NCBI RefSeq assembly: GCF_900112525.1
Contig: NZ_FOMD01000001.1
Span: forward strand, 1,240,001-1,304,000
Direction of reading: 5' to 3'
DNA length: 64,000 nt
Source: Klenkia taihuensis
GTDB taxonomy: Bacteria; Actinomycetota; Actinomycetes; Mycobacteriales; Geodermatophilaceae
Shown: in pieces, positions 38,625 through 47,607 of the stretch
Layout of the letters: each line of letters opens with the position of its first letter
Numbering within the stretch: the stretch's first letter is position 1
The notes under the pieces: generated by a model
The model's input: only the letters and a program-made list of their open reading frames with translations
The model's database searches: none
Told to the model about the DNA's origin: nothing
Made by a program: the position numbers and the translations under genes

Positions 38625-39656
38625 GTGCCCGACGTGCGTCCCGCCCCGGTGACCGCCCCTCCCCGCGCTGCGCCCGGGGTGCCGCGGGCGGCCGGGCGGT
38701 CGGGCGCGACGCTGCCGGTGTACGAGGGGTGGCGCCCGCCGTGGCCGGGGGAGGAGCTGCCCGCCGACGGCGGCACCGTGTTCCTGCGGCACACCCCCTA
38801 CGCCGGACCCGACGGCGGCCCCCGCGGGCGTGCGCTCTACGTCCACGGCCTGGGCGGGGCCTCGACCAACTGGACGGACCTGGCCGGGCTGCTGTCGGGC
38901 CGGGTGGAGGGGTTCGCGCTGGACTTGCCCGGCTTCGGCCGGTCCGCCCCGCCTGCCGACGGCGGCTACGCGGTGGCCCGGCACGTGCAGGCGGTGGAGG
39001 CCGTGCTCGCCGACGTCTCCGCCCGGCCCGGCCCCGGTGCCGGCGACCCCGTGCACCTGGTCGGCAACTCCCTCGGCGGGCTGGTCAGCCTGCTCGTCGC
39101 CGCCCGGCGGCCCGACCTGGTCGCCACCCTGACGCTGATCTCCCCGGCGATGCCGGTCTACCGCGTGCCGGCCGCCTTCGACCGGGCGATCGCGCTCCTG
39201 CTGCTGCCCGGCATCCCCGCGCTGGCCGAGAAGCGGGTCCGCCTGGGGGCACCGGAGGACCGGGTCCGGATGACGCTGGAGATGTGCTTCGGCGACCCGT
39301 CCCGGGTGCCCGAGGTGCGGCTGCGCGAGGCGGTGGAGGAGGCCCGGCTCCGCGACGAGCAGGCGTGGGCCGGGCGGGCGCTGACCCGGACGATGCGCGG
39401 CCTGATGACCTCCTACCTCCGGGTCGGCCGCGCCAACGCCTGGCGCGCCGCCCGCGGGGTCTCCGCCCCGGCGCTGGTGGTCTGGGGCGACCGGGACAAG
39501 CTGGTCGACCCGCGGCTGGCGCCCCGGCTGGCCACGACGCTGCCCGACGCCCGGCTGCAGGTGCAGCCCGGGGTGGGGCACGTGGCGATGATGGAGGCCC
39601 CCGAGGACACCGCCCGGGCCGTCCTCGCGCTCCTCGAGGAGGGCGGCGGCGCCTGA
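38625..39656 (+). CDS. alpha/beta hydrolase
   Basis: A 343-aa hydrolase: oxyanion loop YVHGLGGASTNW, nucleophile elbow GNSLGG, acid in VVWGDRDKLVD, His in QPGVGHVAMMEAP. Substrate unknown. GTG 38625 is 8 bases after TACCGT (38612-38617). It is divergent from the TetR gene, a common target arrangement. Confidence 0.85.
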   Translation: MPDVRPAPVTAPPRAAPGVPRAAGRSGATLPVYEGWRPPWPGEELPADGGTVFLRHTPYAGPDGGPRGRALYVHGLGGASTNWTDLAGLLSGRVEGFALDLPGFGRSAPPADGGYAVARHVQAVEAVLADVSARPGPGAGDPVHLVGNSLGGLVSLLVAARRPDLVATLTLISPAMPVYRVPAAFDRAIALLLLPGIPALAEKRVRLGAPEDRVRMTLEMCFGDPSRVPEVRLREAVEEARLRDEQAWAGRALTRTMRGLMTSYLRVGRANAWRAARGVSAPALVVWGDRDKLVDPRLAPRLATTLPDARLQVQPGVGHVAMMEAPEDTARAVLALLEEGGGA

Positions 39657-39755
39657 CCGGCCGGCCGTGGGACGGGTGCGACGGGACGGACGGACACGCA
39701 CCGGGCAGGCCCGTACGGACCGGTCCGCGACGGCGGTCGTGAGAACCTGGCCGGC

Positions 39756-40859
39756 GTGACCCCGCCGGACCGCGCCGCCGACCTGGGCCCCGGCCCCGGC
39801 CCGGGTCGCGGTCCCGCTGCCGGTGGTCCCCGGGATCCCCGGGGCCGGCCGGTGGTGCCCCCGCCGCTGGTGGGACCGCGTCCCCGTGGTCGGTCCCGGT
39901 CCACCTTCCCGCCCGCGCCGGACCCGCTGCCCCGCCCGGTGGCCGGCACCGGGCTGCGCACCACGGCCGGCCCGCTGGTGGCCCGGCGCGACCCGGTCGG
40001 CCGGCGCGGGCCGCGCTCGGCGCAGGCCGGCGGCCGCTTCACCCGGTTCGTCGCCCGCTGGGGCTGGCGCGCCTACGCCGTCCCGCTGCTGTCGGTGCTC
40101 ACCGTGCTGGCGCTGGTCGACGTGGCGGTCACCGCCACCGACCCTGCCTCGGCCACCGGGGCCCCGCCGTCGTCGTCCACCCCGTCGTCGTCCGCCCCGT
40201 CGTCCCCGGCGGGGACGCCGGCGTCGAGCCCGCCGGCCGCCGTGCCGGCCGAGCCGTCGGCGCCCGCCGAGGGCGACGCCAACCCGACCGACCTGGCCGC
40301 CACGACCGGCCCCGCCAGCTACGTCGAGGTCGGCGCCGGGACCGTCAGCGTCGTGGACGGCAGCTCGGCGGTCTACGGCACCGGCCCGCTGCAGCGCTTC
40401 GTCGTCGAGGTCGAGGACGGCATCGGCATGGACGGCCCGACCTTCGCCGCCGCCGTCGAGGCCACCCTCGGCGACCCCCGCTCCTGGGGCCACGACGGCG
40501 CGATGAGCTTCCAGCGGGTCGGTGCCGCCGAGGCCGCCGCGGGCGACTACGACTTCCGCGTGAGCCTGGTCAGCCCGGGCAGCATGGAGACCTACTGCCC
40601 CGGCGTGGGCACCGGCGGCTACACCTCCTGCCGGTACGGGGAGCGTGCCGTCATCAACCTCGCCCGGTGGGAGACCGCCGTCCCCGACTACGCCGGGGAC
40701 ATCGCCACCTACCGGCAGTACGTGGTCAACCACGAGGTCGGCCACGCCTTGGGCAACGGCCACCAGCCCTGCCCGGGCCCCGGTCAGCTCGCGCCGGTGA
40801 TGCAGCAGCAGACGCTGGGCCTGCAGGGCTGCGCGAAGAACGCCTGGCCCTACCCCTAG
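39756..40859 (+). CDS. DUF3152 membrane-anchored zinc-protease-like protein
   Basis: A 367-aa protein with a Pro/Arg-rich cytoplasmic start (~1-100), one TM (~108-128), a Ser/Pro linker and an external DUF3152 domain (~185-367). It carries the metalloprotease signature HEVGHALGNGH: two His and a Glu as in HExxH, plus a third His. Position equals Rv3207c. GTG 39756 lies 8 bases after GAACCT. A 12-bp palindrome CGGACCGGTCCG (39716-39727) lies at the -35 region. Confidence 0.88.
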   Translation: MTPPDRAADLGPGPGPGRGPAAGGPRDPRGRPVVPPPLVGPRPRGRSRSTFPPAPDPLPRPVAGTGLRTTAGPLVARRDPVGRRGPRSAQAGGRFTRFVARWGWRAYAVPLLSVLTVLALVDVAVTATDPASATGAPPSSSTPSSSAPSSPAGTPASSPPAAVPAEPSAPAEGDANPTDLAATTGPASYVEVGAGTVSVVDGSSAVYGTGPLQRFVVEVEDGIGMDGPTFAAAVEATLGDPRSWGHDGAMSFQRVGAAEAAAGDYDFRVSLVSPGSMETYCPGVGTGGYTSCRYGERAVINLARWETAVPDYAGDIATYRQYVVNHEVGHALGNGHQPCPGPGQLAPVMQQQTLGLQGCAKNAWPYP

Positions 40860-40931
40860 CCGCGGGAAGAGCGGCGGCTGGCACGCTGTTGGCGCTCTCG
40901 GAGGACGAAACCGCAACGCTAGGAGCCCGAC

Positions 40932-42092
40932 GTGTCGCTGCCACCCCTGGTGGAGCCCGCCGCCGACCTGTCGATCGACGAGGTCCGCCGCTACAGCCGC
41001 CACCTGATCATCCCCGACGTCGGGATGGACGGGCAGAAGCGCCTGAAGAACGCGAAGGTGCTGGCCGTCGGCGCCGGCGGCCTCGGCTCGCCGACCCTGA
41101 TGTACCTGGCCGCCGCCGGCGTGGGCACCCTCGGCATCGTCGAGTTCGACGTCGTCGACGAGTCCAACCTGCAGCGCCAGATCATCCACGGCCAGTCCGA
41201 CGTGGGCCGGTCCAAGGCCGAGAGCGCCCGCGACTCGATCAAGGAGATCAACCCGCTGGTCGACGTCCGGCTGCACGAGGTGCGCCTGGACTCCTCCAAC
41301 GTCGAGGAGATCTTCAGCCAGTACGACCTGGTCGTCGACGGCACCGACAACTTCGCGACCCGCTACCTGGTCAACGACGCGTGCGTGCTGCTCGGCAAGC
41401 CCTACGTGTGGGGCTCGATCTACCGCTTCGACGGCCAGGTGTCGGTGTTCTGGGACGAGCACGGCCCCAACTACCGCGACCTGTACCCGGTGCCGCCGCC
41501 GCCCGGCATGGTCCCCTCCTGCGCCGAGGGCGGCGTGCTCGGCGTGCTGTGCGCGACGATCGGTGCCATCCAGGCCACCGAGGCGGTCAAGCTGATCACC
41601 GGGATCGGCGAGACGCTGCTGGGCCGGCTGATGGTCTACGACGCCCTGGAGATGACCTTCCGGACCATCAAGATCCGCAAGGACCCCGAGGCGGAGCCCA
41701 TCACCGGGCTCATCGACTACGAGGCCTTCTGCGGCGTGGTCAGCGAGGAGGCCCAGGAGGCCGCCGCCGGCTCGACGATCACCGTCGACGAGCTCAAGGA
41801 CATGATGGACGCCGGCAAGGACTTCGAGCTGATCGACGTCCGGGAGCCCAACGAGTACGAGATCGTGTCGATCCCGGGCGCCAAGCTGGTCCCCAAGGAC
41901 GAGATCCTCTCCGGGCGCGCGCTGTCCTCGCTGCCGCAGGACAAGCCGATCGTGCTGCACTGCAAGACCGGCGTCCGCTCGGCCGAGGCGCTGGCCGCGG
42001 TCAAGGCCGCCGGCTTCAGGGACGCCGTCCACGTCCAGGGCGGCGTGACCGCCTGGGCGACCCGCATCGACAAGGCGCTGCCCACCTACTGA
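40932..42092 (+). CDS. moeZ: adenylyltransferase/sulfurtransferase MoeZ
   Basis: A 386-aa two-domain enzyme. The N-terminal E1/MoeB-like domain has the nucleotide loop GAGGLGSP (~residues 48-55), and activates C-termini of ubiquitin-like sulfur carriers. The C-terminal rhodanese domain (~285-386) has catalytic Cys in LHCKTGVRS. It lacks the two CxxC zinc pairs of E. coli MoeB. The enzyme serves molybdopterin, thiamine or cysteine synthesis. GTG 40932 has an AGGAG upstream. Position matches Rv3206c. A terminator follows. Confidence 0.93.
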   Translation: MSLPPLVEPAADLSIDEVRRYSRHLIIPDVGMDGQKRLKNAKVLAVGAGGLGSPTLMYLAAAGVGTLGIVEFDVVDESNLQRQIIHGQSDVGRSKAESARDSIKEINPLVDVRLHEVRLDSSNVEEIFSQYDLVVDGTDNFATRYLVNDACVLLGKPYVWGSIYRFDGQVSVFWDEHGPNYRDLYPVPPPPGMVPSCAEGGVLGVLCATIGAIQATEAVKLITGIGETLLGRLMVYDALEMTFRTIKIRKDPEAEPITGLIDYEAFCGVVSEEAQEAAAGSTITVDELKDMMDAGKDFELIDVREPNEYEIVSIPGAKLVPKDEILSGRALSSLPQDKPIVLHCKTGVRSAEALAAVKAAGFRDAVHVQGGVTAWATRIDKALPTY

Positions 42093-42105
42093 CGCGCCGC
42101 GCGAC

Positions 42106-42137
42106 GACGGGGCCGGACCTGCGGGTCCGGCCCCGTC
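42106..42137 (+). terminator. terminator after moeZ
   Basis: Perfect 14-bp stem GACGGGGCCGGACC (42106-42119) with 42124-42137, TGCG loop; followed by TGCGTTTG, a weak T-tract. Confidence 0.8.
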
Positions 42138-42154
42138 TGCGTTTGACTGAGCAG

Positions 42155-42724
42155 GTGGACGCCGAGCACGCCCGGCTGCTGGAGCTCTTCCAGCGGGCCC
42201 AGGCCCAGGTCACCGACCTCGTCGACGCCGTCGAGCGCGAGCAGTGGGACGCCGCGGCGCTGCCCGGCCGGGACGTCGCCGACCTGGTGGCCCACCTGGT
42301 CGCCGGACAGCGCCGGCTGTCGTCGCTGCTGCACGGCGGTGCGCCGGACGACGTGCCCACCGGCACCGAGGAGCTGATCGCGGGCGACCCGCTGGGGTCC
42401 TGGGAGGACGCCGGTGACGCGGCGCTGACCGCGCTGGCCCAGCCGGGCGCGCTGGAGCGGGTGGTGGACCTGCCCACCGGCTCCGTGCCGGTCGCCGACC
42501 AGGTCGCCGCGGTGACCACCGAGCTGACCGTGCACGCCTGGGACCTCGCGCGCGCCACCGGCGGGGACCCCCGGCTGGACACCGAGCTGGTCGACGCCGG
42601 CCTGGCCGTCGTCCGGCGGGCGGGCCCGGGTGCCGTGCCGGCCGCCGTGGGGCCACCGGTCGACGTCGCGGGGGACGCCGCGCCGTGGGTGCGGCTGCTG
42701 GCCGCCACCGGCCGGCGCGCCTGA
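42155..42724 (+). CDS. maleylpyruvate isomerase/DinB-like family protein
   Basis: A 189-aa four-helix protein of the mycothiol-dependent maleylpyruvate isomerase/DinB superfamily: VAHLVAGQRRL with a metal-ligand His, and TVHAWDLARATG with another, as in TIGR03086-type proteins. Possible mycothiol-dependent transferase; substrate unknown. Start: GTG 42155 is preferred; TTG 42143 in frame is an alternative. It lies just after the moeZ terminator. Confidence 0.78.
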   Translation: MDAEHARLLELFQRAQAQVTDLVDAVEREQWDAAALPGRDVADLVAHLVAGQRRLSSLLHGGAPDDVPTGTEELIAGDPLGSWEDAGDAALTALAQPGALERVVDLPTGSVPVADQVAAVTTELTVHAWDLARATGGDPRLDTELVDAGLAVVRRAGPGAVPAAVGPPVDVAGDAAPWVRLLAATGRRA

Positions 42725-42824
42725 TCCGCCCGTGACGGACTCGTGATCATCCCGCTCAGCCGATGTCGTTGCCCGGCCCTACGATCCGGTTCGGCAGAGT
42801 CCGCACGACGTGGAGGTCCTCCCC

Positions 42825-43943
42825 ATGAGCCAGCCGCCCCAGGGCCAGCCGCCCTACGGGAACCCGTCCCAGGGCGGGCAGCCGCCGTACGGCCAGCAGC
42901 CCGGCGGTGAGCAGCCGACCGAGGTCCTCGGCCAGCAGGGCTCCTCGGGCGCCGGGCAGCAGGGTCCGGGTCAGCCCGGGCAGGGGGGCTGGGGCAGCCA
43001 GCAGCCCACCCAGCAGTTCGGGCAGCCCGGCCCCGGTCAGCCCGGTCCCGGCCAGCCGGGGTTCGGTCAGCAGGGCCCGGGTCAGCAGGGCCCCGGTCAG
43101 GGCGGGTGGGGCGGTCAGCAGCCGCCGACCCAGCAGTTCGGCCAGCCCGGCTACGGGCAGCAAGGTCCGGGTCAGCCGGGTCCGGGCGGTCCCGGCTACG
43201 GCGGACCCGGCTACGGCGGCCCCGGTGGCCCGGGCGGTCCCGGCGGGCCCGGGGGGCCCTACGGCGGTCCTCCGTCGGGTCAGGGCGGGAACAAGAAGGG
43301 CCTGATCATCGGTGGCGTCGCGGCCCTGGTGATCATCATCGCCGTCGTCCTCGTCGTGGTGCTCACCAACGGCGGCGACGACACCGACAACACCGCGACC
43401 ACGACCACCGCGACCACGACCACCTCGTCGTCGTCGGAGTCCTCCTCCAGCGAGGGGACGACGTCCTCGAGCGGGGGGACGACGTCCTCGAGCTCGGGCA
43501 GCGACAGCCAGGACGAGCTGCTGTCGATCCTGCCGGTCGACTTCTCCGACTGCGGCCCGATCGAGGTGCCCGGCGACGGCGCCACCGCTGCCGTCGAGTG
43601 CGGCGCGGCAGCCACCCAGCCGGGGCCGGAGGCGGCGCGCTTCTACCTCTACGACAGCCAGTCGACGCTGGACTCGGTCTTCGAGGCCGACGCCACCACG
43701 GCCGGCGTGACCCCCATCGCCGACGGCCAGGACTGCTCCACGGCGGTCGGCAGCGGCACCTGGACCGCCGGCGGCGTGCCCGGTGGTCAGGTCGGCTGCG
43801 GCATCTCGCCCGAGGGCTACGTGTTCATCCTGTGGACCGACGACGAGTACCTGACCGAGGGCATCGTCCGGCTCCCCGGCTCGACGCAGGCCGAGGTGGC
43901 CACCCTCTACGACTGGTGGCTGACCAACAGCAACTACAACTGA
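42825..43943 (+). CDS. Gly/Gln/Pro-rich single-pass membrane protein with external four-Cys domain
   Basis: A 372-aa protein. Residues 1-~160 are low-complexity repeats of QPG and GYGGPG. A TM follows (~165-187; [20 protein letters not shown]), then a Ser/Thr-rich linker and an external domain (~235-372). This domain has four cysteines and aligns with the external part of the kinase at 53311-54960 (C...PGDGA...CG...W...C...WTDD/WDD...WW). ATG 42825 has GGAGGT upstream; TACGAT at 42780-42785 is the -10. Function unknown. Confidence 0.75.
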   Translation: MSQPPQGQPPYGNPSQGGQPPYGQQPGGEQPTEVLGQQGSSGAGQQGPGQPGQGGWGSQQPTQQFGQPGPGQPGPGQPGFGQQGPGQQGPGQGGWGGQQPPTQQFGQPGYGQQGPGQPGPGGPGYGGPGYGGPGGPGGPGGPGGPYGGPPSGQGGNKKGLIIGGVAALVIIIAVVLVVVLTNGGDDTDNTATTTTATTTTSSSSESSSSEGTTSSSGGTTSSSSGSDSQDELLSILPVDFSDCGPIEVPGDGATAAVECGAAATQPGPEAARFYLYDSQSTLDSVFEADATTAGVTPIADGQDCSTAVGSGTWTAGGVPGGQVGCGISPEGYVFILWTDDEYLTEGIVRLPGSTQAEVATLYDWWLTNSNYN

Positions 43944-43960
43944 CCGGCGACACCGACCGG

Positions 43961-44290
43961 GTGCGGGCCGACCACCTGACCGGGTCGGTCCGGCCCGGCC
44001 GGGACCCCGGCGACGTCGACGAGGCCGTCCTCGACGTCGTGGAGTCCATCCCGGCCGGGCGGGTCAGCACGTACGGCGCGGTCGGGCGGCTCGTCGGGGT
44101 GGGTCCCCGGCGGGTCGCCCGTGCGCTGTCCCAGGGCGGAGCCGCGGTGCCGTGGCACCGGGTCGTGCGGGCCGACGGCAGCGCCGCCGAGCCGGTGCGC
44201 GCCCGCCAGCTGGCGCTGCTGGCCGCCGAGGGGGTCCCCGTCCGCCGGCAGCGGGTGGACCTCGCGGCGGTGCTCTGGCCCGACGACTGA
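43961..44290 (+). CDS. alkyltransferase-like (ATL) DNA-repair protein
   Basis: A 109-aa protein of the MGMT/Ogt C-terminal fold. The active-site PCHR of methyltransferases is Pro64-Trp65-His-Arg, the hallmark of ATL proteins, which bind O6-alkylguanine and flag it to nucleotide-excision repair without transferring the alkyl group. Conserved segments GRVSTYGAVGRLVG and ARALSQG are present. GTG 43961 is the likely start. It lies upstream of adnAB, as Rv3204 does. Confidence 0.9.
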   Translation: MRADHLTGSVRPGRDPGDVDEAVLDVVESIPAGRVSTYGAVGRLVGVGPRRVARALSQGGAAVPWHRVVRADGSAAEPVRARQLALLAAEGVPVRRQRVDLAAVLWPDD

Positions 44291-44322
44291 GCGCCGCCGG
44301 CGATCCTGTCGTACCCCCGTGG

Positions 44323-44335
44323 TGCCATAGCGGCA
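44323..44335 (+). promoter_or_regulatory. possible adnA -10 box
   Basis: TGCCAT (44323-44328) ends 7 bases before the ATG at 44335. Confidence 0.35.
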
Positions 44336-47300
44336 TGAGCGCAGCAGGCACGAGCGCCACGGGCACCGCCGAACCGGAGTACCGGCTCGTCCTGCCCTCG
44401 GGCGCCCACCCGGCGCCGCCGGTCCTCGACCCCGCCCAGCGCGCCGTCGTCGACCACCGCGGCGGGCCGCTGCTGGTGCTCGCCGGCCCGGGCACCGGCA
44501 AGACCACCACCCTCGTCGAGGCGGTCGCCGCCCGCATCGAGGCCGGCCACGACCCCGAGCAGGTCCTGGTGCTCACCTTCAGCCGCAAGGCGGCCGCCGA
44601 GCTGCGCACCCGCATCACCGCCCGGGTGGGCCGCACCATCCGCGAGCCGGTGGCGCGCACCTTCCACTCCTACGCCTTCGGCGTGCTGCACCGCGCGGCC
44701 GCCCTGCGCGGCGACCCGCCGCCGCGGCTGCTCACCTCCGCCGAGCAGGACCTCACGGTCAGCCGGCTGCTCGCCGGCGACGCCGAGGACGACGGCGTCC
44801 GGTGGCCCGCCGACCTGCACCCGGCCCTGGGCACCGCCGGGTTCCGCCGCGAGCTGCGCGAGCTGCTGCTGCGCGCCACCGAACGGGGCCTGCCGCCGCA
44901 GCGGCTGGCCGAGCTCGGGCGGGCGCACGACCGGCCGCACTGGGTGGCCGCGGCACGCTTCGCCCGGCAGTACGCCGAGGTCACCGCGTTCGAGACCCTG
45001 TTCGGCGGGTCCGGCAGCGGTTTCGACCCCGCCGAGCTGGTCCGCGAGGCCATCGAGGAGCTGCGCGCCGACGACGCACTGCTGCGCGCCGAGCAGGCGC
45101 GCGCCGGGTGGCTGTTCGTCGACGAGTACCAGGACACCGACCCTGCACAGGTGGAGCTGCTCGAACTGCTGGCCGGGGGAGGCCGCGACCTGGTCGTGGT
45201 CGGCGACCCCGACCAGGCCATCTACGCCTTCCGCGGCTCCGAGCCGCGCGGGCTGCTGGAGTTCCCGCAGCGCTTCCGGCACGTCGACGGCCGGCCGGCC
45301 GGCACCGTCGCGCTCGGGGTCTGCCGGCGGTCCGGCGCCGAGCTGCTGCGGGTCAGCCGCCGGGTCGCCGAGGGCCTGCCCGGCCCGTGGGAGCACCGCC
45401 GGCTCACCCCGGCCGAGGGCACCCCGGCCGGCGAGGTCGAGGTGCACGTGTTCGACACCCCCGCCGTCGAGGCCGCGCACGTCGCCGACGTGCTGCGCCG
45501 CGCGCACCTGCTCGACCGCGTGCCCTGGTCCCGGATGGCCGTGGTGGTCCGCGGGTCGGCGGCGCTGGGGCCGGTGCGCCGTGCCCTGGCCCAGTCGGGG
45601 GTGCCGGTCGCGGTGTCCTCCGACGACCTGGCGCTGGCCCAGCAGCCGGCCGTCGAGCCGCTGCTGGCGGCGTTGCGGGCGCTGCTGCCCGACCGCCGCA
45701 CCGATCCGCCCGGCGAGCTCGCGACCGACTCCCCGGACCCGGCCGGCGCCGGCCCCGCCGGGACGGTGCCGGCCGGGACGGGCCTCACGGAGTCCGGCGC
45801 GGAGGCCCTGCTCGCCTCGCCGCTGGGCGGGGCCACCGTGCTCGACCTGCGCCGGCTGCGCCGTGCCGCACGCCGGGCCCTCGTCGAGCGCGGCGTCGAC
45901 CCCGCCGAGCGCGGCACCCCGCTGGCCGACCTGCTCGCCGACGCGACCCTGCTCGACGAGGTCCCCCAGCCGGTGGCCCGGCCGGCCACCCGCGTGGCCG
46001 GGGTGCTGGCCGCCGGGCGGGTCGCGCTGCTGCGGGGCGGGTCCGCCGAGGACGTGCTCTGGGCCATGTGGCAGGCCAGCGGGCTGTCCCCGAGGTGGGC
46101 GGCGGCCAGCGCCGCCGGCGGTGCCGCCGGTGCGGTGGCCGACCGCGATCTGGACGCCGTCGTGGCCCTGTTCGACGCCGCGGCCCGCTTCGTCGACCGG
46201 CTGCCCGGCGCCCAGGTGGCCGACTTCGTCGACCACTTCGGCGCCCAGGAGCTCCCCGGCGACGGCGGGGCCGCGCGGGCACCGGCGGGGGAGACCGTCC
46301 GGGTGCTCACCGCGCACGCGTCCAAGGGCCTGGAGTGGGACCTGGTCTGCGTGGCCGGGGTGCAGGAGGGCGTGTGGCCCGACCTGCGCACCCGGGCCAG
46401 CCTGCTGGGCGCCGAGGACCTCGTCGACGTCGCGGCCGGCGCCGACACCTCCACCCTGGACCGGCGCACCCTGGCGCTGGCCGAGGAGCGGCGGCTGTTC
46501 TACGTGGCGGCCACCCGGGCCCGCCGGCGCCTGGTCGTCACCGCGGTCGACGCCGGCCTCGACGGCGGCGACGTCGGCGCCAACGCCTCCCGCTTCCTCG
46601 ACCTCGTCGCGCCCCCGCCGGCCGACGGCGACGGCGTCCGCCCGCACACCCCGCTGCCGCGGGCGTTGACCCTGCCCGCGCTGGTCGCCGACCTCCGCCG
46701 CGCGCTCACCGACCCGCACACCCCGGCGGCCCGGCGGTCCAGCGCGGCCGCCGTGCTGCGCCGGCTGGCCGAGGAACGCGTCCCGGGCGCCGACCCGGCC
46801 GGCTGGTGGGGTCTGCCCGAGCTGTCCGACGACGCCCCGCTGGCCGCCCCCGACGCCGTCGTGCGGGTCCGGCCCTCGGCGATCGACACCTTCCAGCGCT
46901 GCCCGCTGCGCTGGGTGCTCGGGTCGGTCGGCGCCGAGGCCTCGCCCGAGACCACCCGCACCGTCGGGTCGGCGGTGCACGACGTGGCCCAGCAGGTCGC
47001 CGAGGGCCTGCCCGCCGACCGCGCGCCCGAGGTGCTCGCCGCCGAGCTCGACCTGCTCGACCTCGGCCCCGGCTGGTTCGACCAGCGCCAGCGCGACCGG
47101 GCCCAGGAGATGCTCGCCAAGTTCCTCGCCTGGCACGCCGGGACCCGCCGCGAGCTCGTCGCGGCCGAGGAGGACTTCGACGTCGTGGTCGGCCGCGCCC
47201 GGCTGCGCGGCCAGGTCGACCGGCTCGAGCGCGACGACGAGGGCCGGCTGGTGGTCGTCGACCTCAAGACCGGCAAGACCCCGCCGCGCACGGTCGAGGA

Positions 47301-47607
47301 GCACGGCCAGCTCGCCGCCTACCAGGTCGCCGTCGCCGAGGGCGCCTTCGCCGAGCACGGCACCGTGCCCGGCGGAGCGGCCCTGCTGCAGGTCGGCGGC
47401 ACGCAGAAGGCGGCCAAGGAGCACACCCAGCCGCCGCTGCCCGGCGACGTCCCGGCCACGACCACCTGGGCGGGGGCGCTGGTCGCCGAGGTCGGCGAGG
47501 GCATGGGTGCGGCCACCTTCGAGGTGCGCACCGACACCGACTGCGACCGCTGCTCCTTCCGCCGCAGCTGCCCGCTGCAGGAGGCCGGCCGGCAGGTGAC
47601 CCGGTGA
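44335..47607 (+). CDS. adnA: AdnA, helicase-nuclease subunit of AdnAB
   Basis: A 1090-aa UvrD-like motor fused to a RecB-type nuclease. Motor motifs: Walker A GPGTGKTTTL (~residue 50), VDEYQDTDP, and late motif AHASKGLEWD. The nuclease end has LVVVDLKTGKT (~residues 970-980). Four cysteines (RCPLRW; CDRCSFRRSC) can hold an Fe-S cluster, absent from AdnB. AdnAB resects double-strand breaks. Its stop overlaps adnB by 4 bp (GTGA). It matches Rv3202c. Confidence 0.95.
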   Translation: MSAAGTSATGTAEPEYRLVLPSGAHPAPPVLDPAQRAVVDHRGGPLLVLAGPGTGKTTTLVEAVAARIEAGHDPEQVLVLTFSRKAAAELRTRITARVGRTIREPVARTFHSYAFGVLHRAAALRGDPPPRLLTSAEQDLTVSRLLAGDAEDDGVRWPADLHPALGTAGFRRELRELLLRATERGLPPQRLAELGRAHDRPHWVAAARFARQYAEVTAFETLFGGSGSGFDPAELVREAIEELRADDALLRAEQARAGWLFVDEYQDTDPAQVELLELLAGGGRDLVVVGDPDQAIYAFRGSEPRGLLEFPQRFRHVDGRPAGTVALGVCRRSGAELLRVSRRVAEGLPGPWEHRRLTPAEGTPAGEVEVHVFDTPAVEAAHVADVLRRAHLLDRVPWSRMAVVVRGSAALGPVRRALAQSGVPVAVSSDDLALAQQPAVEPLLAALRALLPDRRTDPPGELATDSPDPAGAGPAGTVPAGTGLTESGAEALLASPLGGATVLDLRRLRRAARRALVERGVDPAERGTPLADLLADATLLDEVPQPVARPATRVAGVLAAGRVALLRGGSAEDVLWAMWQASGLSPRWAAASAAGGAAGAVADRDLDAVVALFDAAARFVDRLPGAQVADFVDHFGAQELPGDGGAARAPAGETVRVLTAHASKGLEWDLVCVAGVQEGVWPDLRTRASLLGAEDLVDVAAGADTSTLDRRTLALAEERRLFYVAATRARRRLVVTAVDAGLDGGDVGANASRFLDLVAPPPADGDGVRPHTPLPRALTLPALVADLRRALTDPHTPAARRSSAAAVLRRLAEERVPGADPAGWWGLPELSDDAPLAAPDAVVRVRPSAIDTFQRCPLRWVLGSVGAEASPETTRTVGSAVHDVAQQVAEGLPADRAPEVLAAELDLLDLGPGWFDQRQRDRAQEMLAKFLAWHAGTRRELVAAEEDFDVVVGRARLRGQVDRLERDDEGRLVVVDLKTGKTPPRTVEEHGQLAAYQVAVAEGAFAEHGTVPGGAALLQVGGTQKAAKEHTQPPLPGDVPATTTWAGALVAEVGEGMGAATFEVRTDTDCDRCSFRRSCPLQEAGRQVTR

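Noticed and set aside
42850-43280. Repeat array between genes
   Set aside because: The repeats are in frame and encode a QPG/GYGGPG low-complexity region of a membrane protein; spacing is not CRISPR-like.
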